64,000 bases of DNA from Bradyrhizobium sp. ORS 278. GTDB lineage: Bacteria; Pseudomonadota; Alphaproteobacteria; Rhizobiales; Xanthobacteraceae. The stretch spans positions 7,129,001 through 7,193,000 of the forward strand of contig NC_009445.1 in assembly GCF_000026145.1 (NCBI RefSeq), in the 5' to 3' direction. This document shows, in pieces, positions 25,742 through 33,755 of this stretch; within the stretch, counting starts at the first letter, position 1; the number at the start of each line of letters is the position of its first letter. The notes under the pieces are model-generated. The model searched no databases and was not told the origin of the DNA. It saw only the letters and a program-made list of their open reading frames with translations. A program made the translations under genes and the position numbers.

Positions 25742-25774
25742 CGGACAAATCAGCACAAACCCGGACAATTCAGC
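25742..25774. promoter_or_regulatory. Paired direct repeats, candidate operator
   Basis: The 13-base word CGGACAA(A/T)TCAGC occurs at 25742-25754 and 25762-25774, exactly 20 bases apart (about two helical turns), with 12 of 13 positions identical. It lies in the 197-base divergent region between the XRE-type regulator and the sortase target gene, an expected location for the regulator's binding sites. Confidence 0.5.
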
Positions 25775-25899
25775 CGGCCCCGGGTCCACACCGGACGGCG
25801 CCCGGCGGCCGGTGACCGAACAAGACCGACCATTCCGCTCGCGACGACAGCGCGCCGCGCTCACTCTCAGCCTGCCCCATTCTCGTTGCGGAGCCCCCG

Positions 25900-28167
25900 A
25901 TGAGTAACACGATCGACTATGACATCCGCAGCAGCGCCCACCCGGTGCGGTCCTGGATCGTCACCATGCTGCTGTTCCTGCTGCTGCAAGCCGCCGCCGT
26001 GGCGCTGGTGGCCTTCACCGCGCTGTTTCTCAGCATCACGCCGGGCTGGTCAGCCGAAGGCCCGCTGGCGCCGCTGACCAAGCCGGGCGAAGCGCGCTCC
26101 GGCGCGCTGCTGTTCAAGTCTGACGCCGGCTACGCGGAAGCGCCACGGCTCGGCATCGACGTCGATATCGTCGTGTCCGGCCCGACCGCGCGGGCGCGCG
26201 TGACGCAGCTGTTCAAGAATACCAGCTCGCAATGGATGGAGGCCGTCTACGTCTACCCGCTGCCGCCGGACAGCGCGGTTGACACGCTGAAGATGATTGT
26301 CGGCGACCGCGTCGTGGTCGGCGACATCAAGCCGCGCCAGGAGGCGAGGGTGATCTACGAGCAGGCCAGGCGCGACGGCAAGACCGCAGCGCTGACCGAG
26401 CAGGAGCGGCCGAACATCTTCACCAACTCGCTCGCCAATATCGGCCCGGGCGAGACCATACTGGTGCAGATCGAGTATCAGCAGCCGGTGGCGCAGGTCG
26501 CCGGCGAGTTCTCGCTGCGGGTGCCGCTGGTGGTGGCGCCGCGCTACAATCCCAAGCCGATCGTGCAGAGTGTCGAGCTGCGCCCGGCCAGCAACGGCTG
26601 GGGCGCCGCGAGCAACGATCCGGTGCCGGACCGCGACCGCATCTCGCCCGAGGTGCTCGACCCCGCCAAGAACGATCCGGTGAATCCAACGAAGATCACC
26701 GTGCGGCTGCAGGCCGGCTTCGCGCTCGGCGAGGTCAAGAGCCACCATCACCAGGTGACGGTCGAGAGCACCGATGCCGAGACACGCGTCATCACCCTGG
26801 CCGACGGCGTGGTGCCCGCCGATCGCGACTTCGAGCTGACCTGGAAGCCGGCCTCGGAAAACATGCCGTCGGTCGGCCTGTTCCACGAGCAGGTCGGCGA
26901 TGCCGACTACCTGCTCGCCTTCGTCACGCCGCCGGCGGTGGCCACGGCCACTCAACGCCCGCAGCCGCGCGACGTCATTTTCGTGATCGACAATTCCGGC
27001 TCGATGGGCGGCACCTCGATCCGCCAGGCCAAGGCCAGCCTGCTCTATGCACTCGGACGGCTGCAGCCGAATGATCGCTTCAACGTGATCCGCTTCGACG
27101 ACACGATGACGGTGCTGTTTCCGTCCTCGGTGCCGGCCGACGCCGAGCATGTCGGCAACGCCACCCGCTTCGTCAGTTCACTCGATGCGCGCGGCGGCAC
27201 CGAGATGGTGCCGGCGATGCGCGCGGCGCTGACCGACGACGGCAGCGACAGCGATCGCATGCGCCAAGTGGTGTTCCTGACCGACGGCGCCATCGGCAAC
27301 GATCAGCAGCTGTTCGAGACCATCACCGCGATGCGCGGCCGCTCGCGCATCTTCATGGTGGGTATCGGCTCGGCGCCGAACACCTATCTGATGAGCCGTG
27401 CCGCCGAGCTCGGCCGCGGCGCCTTCACCCACATCGGCTCGGTCGAGCAGGTCGAGGAGCGCATGCGCGATCTGTTCGCCAAGCTGGAGAATCCCGTCGT
27501 GACGGGGCTGACAGCGACGTTCTCGGAAGCCTCCGCCGACCTCACGCCGGCCGTGCTGCCGGACGTCTATCGCAACGAGCCGCTGGTGCTCGCCGCCAAA
27601 ATCGACCGCCTCGCGGGCTCGCTGCAGCTGAAGGGCCGCATCGGCGACCAGCCTTGGACGATCACGCTGCCGCTGTCGGGCGCCGCGGAAGGCAAGGGCC
27701 TTTCGAAATTGTGGGCACGGCGCAAGATCGGTGACGCCGAGGTGGCGAAGACGATGCGGCAGATGACGCCGGACGAAGCCGATGGCGCGATCTTGAAGCT
27801 GGCGCTGCAGCATCAGCTGGTGACCCGCCTGACCAGCCTCGTCGCCGTCGACAAGACCCCGCGCCGCTCCGACGGCGAACCGCTGAAGCTCGCCGAGCTG
27901 CCGATCAACCTGCCGGCCGGCTGGGACTTTGAGAAAGTGTTCGGCGAGCGCGGCCGGATGCCGGCGATGCAGAGGGACCGCCGCGCCGAAGGAGCGGGCG
28001 ACATCCAGCTCACCGCGCTGAAGCGGCCCGTGGTGCCGACCACGCCCGCGACGATCACGCTGCCGAAGACGGCCACCGATGCCGAGCTGAGCATGCTGCT
28101 CGGCCTCGGCATCTTGCTACTCGAACTGATCTGGCTCGCCGCCCTCCGGCGGCGGGCTGCCAACTAA
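25900..28167 (+). CDS. Sortase target protein with VIT and VWA domains (marine_srt_targ family)
   Basis: A 755-residue surface protein. After an N-terminal membrane segment (about residues 18-48) come a VIT domain (about 75-205) and a von Willebrand A domain with MIDAS motif DNSGS at 364-368. The C-terminus is a sorting signal: LPKTAT at 721-726, a hydrophobic helix, then the basic end LRRRAAN. This matches the proteobacterial family in which a single VIT/VWA protein is encoded beside its own sortase. The sortase would cleave at the LPKTA motif and transfer the protein to an unknown acceptor. The sortase gene follows 101 bases downstream. Confidence 0.92.
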   Translation: MSNTIDYDIRSSAHPVRSWIVTMLLFLLLQAAAVALVAFTALFLSITPGWSAEGPLAPLTKPGEARSGALLFKSDAGYAEAPRLGIDVDIVVSGPTARARVTQLFKNTSSQWMEAVYVYPLPPDSAVDTLKMIVGDRVVVGDIKPRQEARVIYEQARRDGKTAALTEQERPNIFTNSLANIGPGETILVQIEYQQPVAQVAGEFSLRVPLVVAPRYNPKPIVQSVELRPASNGWGAASNDPVPDRDRISPEVLDPAKNDPVNPTKITVRLQAGFALGEVKSHHHQVTVESTDAETRVITLADGVVPADRDFELTWKPASENMPSVGLFHEQVGDADYLLAFVTPPAVATATQRPQPRDVIFVIDNSGSMGGTSIRQAKASLLYALGRLQPNDRFNVIRFDDTMTVLFPSSVPADAEHVGNATRFVSSLDARGGTEMVPAMRAALTDDGSDSDRMRQVVFLTDGAIGNDQQLFETITAMRGRSRIFMVGIGSAPNTYLMSRAAELGRGAFTHIGSVEQVEERMRDLFAKLENPVVTGLTATFSEASADLTPAVLPDVYRNEPLVLAAKIDRLAGSLQLKGRIGDQPWTITLPLSGAAEGKGLSKLWARRKIGDAEVAKTMRQMTPDEADGAILKLALQHQLVTRLTSLVAVDKTPRRSDGEPLKLAELPINLPAGWDFEKVFGERGRMPAMQRDRRAEGAGDIQLTALKRPVVPTTPATITLPKTATDAELSMLLGLGILLLELIWLAALRRRAAN

Positions 28168-28175
28168 CGAGGATC

Positions 28176-28255
28176 GTCATTGCGAGGAGCGAAGCGACGA
28201 AGCAATCCAGGGCTGCACGCGCGCCCCTGGATTGCTTCGCTTCGCTCGCAATGAC
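28176..28255. repeat. GTCATTGCGAG palindromic repeat, copy 3, between target and sortase
   Basis: An 80-base palindrome with the same ends and inner arms as 15124-15203. It fills the gap between the sortase target stop and the ribosome-binding site of the sortase gene, so the joint mRNA would carry a long hairpin here. Confidence 0.88.
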
Positions 28256-28268
28256 AGGAGGAGAGAGA

Positions 28269-28832
28269 ATGCCACAATTTGTCATCCCGCTCGCGGTCGC
28301 CCTTGTCGGAGTCATCCTGTTCGGTCATGGCGCGCTTATCCACGCCAAGGCTGTCGTCGCGCAGGTGCTGCTCGACCGCGCCTTCACCCAGACCATTGCG
28401 ACAGGGCAGCCGATCAAGCCGTGGTCATGGGCCGACACCGTCCCGGTGGCCGGTATCAAAGTGAAGCGCCTCGGCGTCTCCACCATCGCGCTGGCCGGCT
28501 CCAGCGGCCAGGCGCTGGCCTTCGGCGCCGGGCATGTCGAGGGCACGGCCGAGCCGGGCGAGCCCGGCATCGCCGTCTATTCCGCGCATCGCGACACGCA
28601 TTTCCGCTTCCTGAAAGATGTGGCGATCGGCGACGAGATCGACGTCGTCAGGCGCGACGGCAAGAGCTTCCGCTATCGCGCCGATGCCTCCCGCGTCGTG
28701 CACTTCGATGCGCCCGGCATCGATACGATGACCGACCGTGCCGAGCTGGTGCTGTCGACCTGCTGGCCATTCGACGCGCTGACACAGGGACCCGAACGCT
28801 ACGTGCTGCATGCCACGCTGATCGGCGATTGA
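28269..28832 (+). CDS. Class GN-like sortase (proteobacterial)
   Basis: A 187-residue membrane-anchored cysteine transpeptidase. One N-terminal helix (about residues 5-27) precedes a sortase barrel. The catalytic triad is visible: His107 in YSAHRDTH, Cys165 in LSTCWPF and Arg177 in GPERYVLHA. The ATG at 28269 follows AGGAGGAGAG. Position directly after the VIT/VWA target with an LPKTA signal defines the substrate. Gram-negative sortases of this type are rare and their acceptor is unknown, since LPXTG anchoring to a lipid II bridge is not established here. Confidence 0.93.
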   Translation: MPQFVIPLAVALVGVILFGHGALIHAKAVVAQVLLDRAFTQTIATGQPIKPWSWADTVPVAGIKVKRLGVSTIALAGSSGQALAFGAGHVEGTAEPGEPGIAVYSAHRDTHFRFLKDVAIGDEIDVVRRDGKSFRYRADASRVVHFDAPGIDTMTDRAELVLSTCWPFDALTQGPERYVLHATLIGD

Positions 28833-28952
28833 TGCGGGAGGCAAGCATGGCCGCCCTTGGGAACCAAGCGCCGGATGACCATTTGTCACCCTGCCGCCGT
28901 CGTGGGATGATCCCGCCACGTCAGCAAGGCTCGTATCCCAAGCGCTTCCGAC

Positions 28953-29669
28953 ATGCATTCCCAAGTTCAGTATCTGCCGATCACGCCCGCTTTCTTCGCC
29001 ATCCTGGTACTGGCGTTCGGCGTCCTGCTCGTCCTGATCCAGCTCGGCATCCTGCGCTATGCCTACATGAAGCTCGGCGTCAGCTCGGGCACGGCGATGC
29101 TGCTGCTGTTCGGCTCGCTGGTCGGCAGCTATTTCAACATCCCGATCACGATGCTGCCGGGACAGGTGGCGCGCTCCGGCGAGATCATCGATTTCTTCGG
29201 CATGCAATATGTCGTGCCGCTGGTGCATCAATGGCCGGGCACGCTGCTGGCGGTGAACGTCGGCGGCGCGGTGATCCCGACCTTGATGTCGACCTACCTC
29301 GTGCTCCGCTACCAGCTCTGGCTGCGCGCGACGATCGCCGTGCTGGTGATCGCGGTCATCATCCACGCCATGGCGACGCCGGTGCGGGGCGTGGGCATCG
29401 CCGTGCCGGTGTTCGCGCCGGTCGTCGTGACCGCGATCCTCGCCTTCCTGCTGTCGCGCGAATACGCTGCGCCATTGGCCTATATCGGCGGCTCGATGGG
29501 CACGCTGGTCGGCGCCGATCTGATGAACCTCGACAAGATCGGCAGCCTCGGCGCCCCCGTGGCCTCGATCGGCGGCGCCGGCACCTTCGACGGCGTCTTT
29601 CTCACCGGTATCCTCGCGGTGCTGCTGGCCGGCCTCGCTGCCCCCTCACGACCTGGCCTCGCGCGCTGA
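28953..29669 (+). CDS. DUF1614 family membrane protein
   Basis: A 238-residue protein with about seven membrane helices. The YFNIPITMLPG segment after the second helix, VNVGGAVIPTLMSTYL, and the C-terminal GADLMNLDKIGSLGAPVASIGGAGTFDGVFLTGI motif are characteristic of DUF1614. The conserved Asn-Gly-Gly and Asp-rich loops inside the membrane suggest an ion- or small-solute-handling protein, but no function is known. It follows the sortase by 120 bases on the same strand and may be co-transcribed. Confidence 0.85.
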   Translation: MHSQVQYLPITPAFFAILVLAFGVLLVLIQLGILRYAYMKLGVSSGTAMLLLFGSLVGSYFNIPITMLPGQVARSGEIIDFFGMQYVVPLVHQWPGTLLAVNVGGAVIPTLMSTYLVLRYQLWLRATIAVLVIAVIIHAMATPVRGVGIAVPVFAPVVVTAILAFLLSREYAAPLAYIGGSMGTLVGADLMNLDKIGSLGAPVASIGGAGTFDGVFLTGILAVLLAGLAAPSRPGLAR

Positions 29670-29726
29670 GCTTTCATCCGGAAGGCTTAGCGGCTAAAAT
29701 CGAGCAGAGGCAGCAGCGGACCTGGA

Positions 29727-30551
29727 ATGCGCGCGATCAATCTCATTGTCGGAACCTTGACGATCGCGGCCGTGGCGGCCGGGATCAGCGGTGTCCTGAT
29801 CAAGCAGAAGCGCCGGGTTGCCGAGCAGCGCGGCACCATGCGCGTGGTGTTCGACGGCGGCTCGGCAGCGGGCCTGCGCAAGGGCGGCCCGGTGAATTTC
29901 GACGGCGTGCAGGCCGGGCAGATCCTGTCGATCAACCTGGAGAGCCCGCGCAAGATCGTCGCCATGATCACGCTCGACAAGTCGGCGCCGATCCGCAAGG
30001 ACACCACGGCGGGCATCGAGTTCCAGGGCCTGACCGGCATCGCCGCGATCTCGCTGGTCGGCGGCGCGCCGACGGCGCCGCCGGTACCGCTGGATCACGA
30101 CGGCGTGCCGGTGCTCTCAGCCGATCTCAAGGACCAGGAGACGATGGTCGAGACGGTGCACAACATCGACAAATACGTCGTCACCAATGCGCCCGCGATC
30201 AAGGACGCACTGCAGACCTTCGAGTCGGAAACGGCGTCGCTGCAGGCCAAGACCGCGGCATTCGACTCCGCCATCGACAAGGCCGAGGACATCTTCAAGG
30301 GCTTCGACACGCTGGTCACCAAGATCGACGGCGCCATTCCCGGTTTCGCCGACGGCAATCCCGACCAGCTGTTCGATCAGATCAAGTCGATGCGCGAGCT
30401 CGTGGACAGCTTCAAGCGCAAATCCGCCAAGGTGATCGACGAGAGCCGCAAGACGCTGGTCGATATCAGCGACGGCGCCAATACGATGAGCGCCAAGTTC
30501 GGCGGCCAGCCGGCCGGACCCGGACCGCGCCGGGTGCCGGCCTCGCGCTGA
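29727..30551 (+). CDS. MCE-domain (MlaD-like) protein, orphan
   Basis: A 274-residue protein with an N-terminal membrane anchor (residues about 3-24) and one MCE domain (about 38-115: VVFDGGSAAGLRKGGPVNFDGVQAGQI and GLTGIAAISLVGG), then a long helical, probably coiled-coil tail (about 130-255). MCE proteins form hexameric rings that carry lipids across the periplasm, normally with an MlaE-type permease and MlaF-type ATPase. Neither lies here, so it must share partners encoded elsewhere or act differently. It follows the DUF1614 gene by 57 bases. Confidence 0.87.
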   Translation: MRAINLIVGTLTIAAVAAGISGVLIKQKRRVAEQRGTMRVVFDGGSAAGLRKGGPVNFDGVQAGQILSINLESPRKIVAMITLDKSAPIRKDTTAGIEFQGLTGIAAISLVGGAPTAPPVPLDHDGVPVLSADLKDQETMVETVHNIDKYVVTNAPAIKDALQTFESETASLQAKTAAFDSAIDKAEDIFKGFDTLVTKIDGAIPGFADGNPDQLFDQIKSMRELVDSFKRKSAKVIDESRKTLVDISDGANTMSAKFGGQPAGPGPRRVPASR

Positions 30552-30572
30552 GGGGCGGAGACGCCGCCCCTC
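30550..30572. terminator. Perfect 9-bp hairpin between convergent genes
   Basis: GAGGGGCGG (30550-30558) pairs perfectly with CCGCCCCTC (30564-30572) over a 5-base loop. It overlaps the MCE gene stop codon and ends five bases before the fmdB-like stop on the other strand. No T-tract is present on either side, so termination efficiency is uncertain. Confidence 0.5.
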
Positions 30573-30577
30573 GCACG

Positions 30578-30919
30578 TCAGTGGCTGATCATCCAGGGCC
30601 GCGCCGTGGGAAAGCCCTTGGCGCCGCTCTTGGTCTTGGTCATCAGCCGTGGCGATTTCTTCGGCGAGCAGCAGCCGCAACCCGCGCCGTGCTTGGCCTT
30701 GTATTCCGCAACCGTCTGCGGCGCGTGGCGGCTGCGCTCATTGGTGGCATGCGCCGTACGCCGCTCCGCCGGCATGCAGGCGAAGGCGGGCGCGGTGAGG
30801 ATCACGCGCGGGGCCATGTCCTGGCATTGCGGGCAGACCTGCGGATCATCACATTCCGCCATCGGGCGCATGTCGGTGAAGGGACCGCATTCATCACAGA
30901 GATATTCATAAACCGGCAT
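30578..30919 (-). CDS. fmdB: FmdB-family zinc-ribbon protein
   Basis: A 113-residue protein starting MPVYEYLCDECG, the hallmark of FmdB proteins, with CxxC knuckles at CDEC and CPQC forming a zinc ribbon, and a further Cys cluster (CGCC) near residue 85. It follows the formamidase gene by 99 bases on the same strand, as in the Methylophilus fmd locus, where FmdB is thought to be regulatory. AGGAGATGAG precedes the ATG. The C-terminal third is basic and poorly conserved in the family. Confidence 0.9.
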   Translation of the reverse strand: MPVYEYLCDECGPFTDMRPMAECDDPQVCPQCQDMAPRVILTAPAFACMPAERRTAHATNERSRHAPQTVAEYKAKHGAGCGCCSPKKSPRLMTKTKSGAKGFPTARPWMISH

Positions 30920-31018
30920 TGTCTCATCTCCTGCGCAACATCGTCTCTCTCCTCGGCGCGGCAGATGCGGGGCGGCCAGATACGCAGCCGTCCCGCACCC
31001 CGTCGCACAGGGAGAGCG

Positions 31019-32248
31019 TTATTTGTCAGGCGAGATCGGCATCTGGATATCGCCCTTGATGTGCTTGATCGGCCCCGCCGCCGACGGCATCACGTCGAAG
31101 TCGAAGATCTCGGTCGGCAGCCATAGCGTGGCGCAGGCGTTGGGCACGTCGACCACGCCGGAGATGTGGCCCTGCACCGGCGCGGTGCCGAGGATCGAAT
31201 AGGCCTGGGCGCCGGAGTAGCCGAACTTCTTCAGGTACTCGATGGCGTTGAGACAGGCCTGGCGATAGGCGATGTGGACGTCGAGGTAGTGCTGCTTGCC
31301 GGCCTCGTCGACCGAGATGCCCTCGAAGATCAGGTAGTCGCGATAGTTCGGCGTGATCGGCGACGGCTTGAAGATCGGGTTCTTGATGCCGTACTTGGCG
31401 ACGCCGTCCTTGATGACGTCGACCTTGATGTGCAGCCAGCCGGCCATCTCGATGGCGCCGCAGAAGGTGATCTCGCCGTCACCCTGGCTGAAGTGCAGGT
31501 CGCCCATCGAGAGGCCGCCGCCGGGCACGTAGACCGGGAAGTAGATCTTCGAGCCGCGCGACAGGTCCTTGATGTCGCAATTGCCGCCATGCTCGCGCGG
31601 CGGCACGGTGCGGGCGCCCTCGGCGCCGATCTTCGCCTTGACGTCGCCCTTGGCCTGGCCGGCATGGGCGGTCGGCGCGAACGGCGGGTTGGCGAGGCCC
31701 GGCACGCGGGTCGGGTTGGTCGCGATCAGCGCGGTCTCGCGCTCGTTCCAGGTCGCGAGCAGCTTCGGATCGGGCAGACAGCCGATCAGGCCGGGATGGA
31801 TCAGTCCGGCGAAGTTCACGCCCGGCACATGGCGCGACGAGGTGTAGAGGCCCTTGATGTCCCAGATCGACTTCTGCGCCAGCGGGAAGTGGTCGGTCAG
31901 GAAGCCGCCGCCATTCTGCTTGGAGAAGAAGCCGTTGAAGCCCCACAGGCTCTCCTTCAGCGGGCCGACGTCGAGCAGGTCGACGACGAGGAGGTCGCCG
32001 GGCTCGGCGCCCTTGACGCCGATCGGGCCCGAGAGGAAGTGCACGATCGACAGGTCGATGTCGCGAACGTCGTCGGCCGAGTCGTTGTTCTTGATGAAGC
32101 CGCCGGTCCAGTCATAGGTCTCGATGATGAAGTCGTCACCGGGGTTGACCCACTCCACCATCGGGATGTCCGGGTGCCAGCGATTGTGCACCTTATCGTT
32201 CTCGTAGGCCGACTTGGTCAGATCGACCTTGATCAGTGTGTCAGGCAT
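31019..32248 (-). CDS. fmdA: Formamidase
   Basis: A 409-residue enzyme of the FmdA/AmdA acetamidase-formamidase family, which hydrolyses formamide (and other short amides less well) to ammonia and the acid. Recognised segments are KVHNRWHPDIPMVEWVNPGD at the N-terminus, PPREHGGNCDIKDLSRGS and LHFSQGDGEITFCGAIE (metal- and substrate-binding loops). The ATG at 32248 follows GGGGAGC. It is the last catalytic gene of the urt-like operon, which supplies the amide from outside the cell and delivers ammonia for nitrogen nutrition. Confidence 0.94.
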   Translation of the reverse strand: MPDTLIKVDLTKSAYENDKVHNRWHPDIPMVEWVNPGDDFIIETYDWTGGFIKNNDSADDVRDIDLSIVHFLSGPIGVKGAEPGDLLVVDLLDVGPLKESLWGFNGFFSKQNGGGFLTDHFPLAQKSIWDIKGLYTSSRHVPGVNFAGLIHPGLIGCLPDPKLLATWNERETALIATNPTRVPGLANPPFAPTAHAGQAKGDVKAKIGAEGARTVPPREHGGNCDIKDLSRGSKIYFPVYVPGGGLSMGDLHFSQGDGEITFCGAIEMAGWLHIKVDVIKDGVAKYGIKNPIFKPSPITPNYRDYLIFEGISVDEAGKQHYLDVHIAYRQACLNAIEYLKKFGYSGAQAYSILGTAPVQGHISGVVDVPNACATLWLPTEIFDFDVMPSAAGPIKHIKGDIQMPISPDK

Positions 32249-32284
32249 CAAGAGCTCCCCTTTACCTTTGCTTGGACGGAGTGG

Positions 32285-32974
32285 TTAGACGGACAGATAT
32301 TTCGAGACCTGCGCGGCATCGACCTGGTCGCGCGGATCGTCGCGGACGATCTCGCCGTTCTCGATCACCAGCACGCGGTCGGCGATATCGAGCGCGAAGC
32401 TCAGCACCTGCTCGGAGACGACGATCGACAGCCCCTTCTCGTCGCGGATGCGTTTCAGGGTGCGCGCCATCTCCTTGATGATCGACGGCTGGATACCCTC
32501 GGTTGGCTCGTCGAGCAGCAGCACCTTCGGCTTGGTGGCGAGCGCGCGGGCGATCGCGAGCTGCTGCTGCTGGCCGCCGGAAAGATTGCCGCCGCGGCGG
32601 CCCTTCATCTCCAAGAGCACCGGGAACAGCTCATAGATGTCGCCGGGCACCTCGGACTCGCCGGAGACGACGAGGCCGGTCTCGATGTTCTCCTTGACCG
32701 TCATGGTCGAGAAGATCATGCGGCCCTGCGGCACGTAGGCGAGCCCCTTGGCGACACGCTCATAGCTCTTCATGCCGGAGAGCTCAGAGCCGTCCATCGC
32801 GATCGAGCCGCTCTTGGCGGGCAGTATGCCCATCAGCGACTTCATCAAGGTGGTCTTGCCCATGCCGTTGCGCCCCATGATCGCAACGATCTCGTTCGGC
32901 GCGACCTTGACGTTCAGGCCATGCAGCACCTCGCTCTGGCCATAGGCGACATGGAGATCGGAGATTGCCAACAT
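32285..32974 (-). CDS. urtE: Urea/short-chain amide ABC transporter, ATP-binding subunit UrtE
   Basis: A 229-residue LivF-type ATPase. Walker A is GRNGMGKTT near residue 35, the signature LSGGQQQQLAIARAL is near 135, and Walker B is VLLLDEPTEGIQPSI. GxxGxGKT with Met and the EGIQPS loop are typical of UrtE. AGGAGCAG precedes the ATG; the gap to urtD is 15 bases. It energises uptake together with UrtD. Confidence 0.93.
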   Translation of the reverse strand: MLAISDLHVAYGQSEVLHGLNVKVAPNEIVAIMGRNGMGKTTLMKSLMGILPAKSGSIAMDGSELSGMKSYERVAKGLAYVPQGRMIFSTMTVKENIETGLVVSGESEVPGDIYELFPVLLEMKGRRGGNLSGGQQQQLAIARALATKPKVLLLDEPTEGIQPSIIKEMARTLKRIRDEKGLSIVVSEQVLSFALDIADRVLVIENGEIVRDDPRDQVDAAQVSKYLSV

Positions 32975-32989
32975 CAGTTCTGCTCCTGC

Positions 32990-33745
32990 TCAATGCCCGA
33001 GATAGACTTCGACGACCTTGGGGTCGTTCTTGACCTTGTCCATCGTGCCCTCGGACAGGATCTGCCCCTGGTGCAGCACGGTGACCTTGTGGGCGATGTC
33101 CTCGACGAACTTCATGTCGTGCTCGATCACCAGCACCGAGCGGTCCTTGATGATGCGGTTGAGCAGCTCGGCGGTCTTGGCGCGCTCGCTGACGCTCATG
33201 CCGGCGACGGGCTCGTCGAGCATCAAGAGGTCAGGGTTCTGGATCAGCAGCATGCCGATCTCGAGCCACTGCTTCTGGCCGTGGCTGAGCTCGGCCGCCG
33301 AGGTCTTGAGGCGATCCTTCAGGAAGATCATCTCGGCGACCTCCTCGACACGATCCTTCACGACGGTGTCGCGCTTGAAGGCGAGCGAGCCGAACACGGT
33401 GCGGCCACGCGGGAACGAGATCTCGAGATTCTCGAACACGCTGAGATCCTCGAACACCGACGGCGTCTGGAATTTGCGCCCGACGCCGGCCTTGACGATC
33501 TCGTTCTCGCGCAGCTTGGTCAGCTCCTTGCCGCGGAACTGGATCGAGCCGGAGGTCGCTTTGGTCTTGCCGCAGATCAGGTCAAGCACCGTCGTCTTGC
33601 CCGCACCGTTCGGGCCGATGATGACGCGGATCTCGTTCTCCTCGACATAGAAGGAAAGATCGTTGACCGCTTTGAAGCCGTCGAACGAGACGGTGAGCGC
33701 TTCGACCGCGAGCAGGAATTCCTTGGGCCGATGACCGATGAGCAT
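32990..33745 (-). CDS. urtD: Urea/short-chain amide ABC transporter, ATP-binding subunit UrtD
   Basis: A 251-residue LivG-type ATPase with Walker A GPNGAGKTT near residue 45, signature LSHGQKQWLEIGMLL near 165 and Walker B LLMLDEPVAGMS. The LSHGQKQWLEIGM form is distinctive for UrtD. The ATG at 33745 has GAGGAGAGAG before it and lies 10 bases after urtC; a longer upstream frame is rejected because it overlaps urtC. Confidence 0.93.
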   Translation of the reverse strand: MLIGHRPKEFLLAVEALTVSFDGFKAVNDLSFYVEENEIRVIIGPNGAGKTTVLDLICGKTKATSGSIQFRGKELTKLRENEIVKAGVGRKFQTPSVFEDLSVFENLEISFPRGRTVFGSLAFKRDTVVKDRVEEVAEMIFLKDRLKTSAAELSHGQKQWLEIGMLLIQNPDLLMLDEPVAGMSVSERAKTAELLNRIIKDRSVLVIEHDMKFVEDIAHKVTVLHQGQILSEGTMDKVKNDPKVVEVYLGH

Positions 33746-33755
33746 CGCTCTCTCC

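Noticed and set aside
28232..31126. Plus-strand frame of 964 codons spanning sortase, DUF1614, MCE and fmdB genes
   Set aside because: It runs out of frame through four recognisable genes and has no domain pattern of its own.
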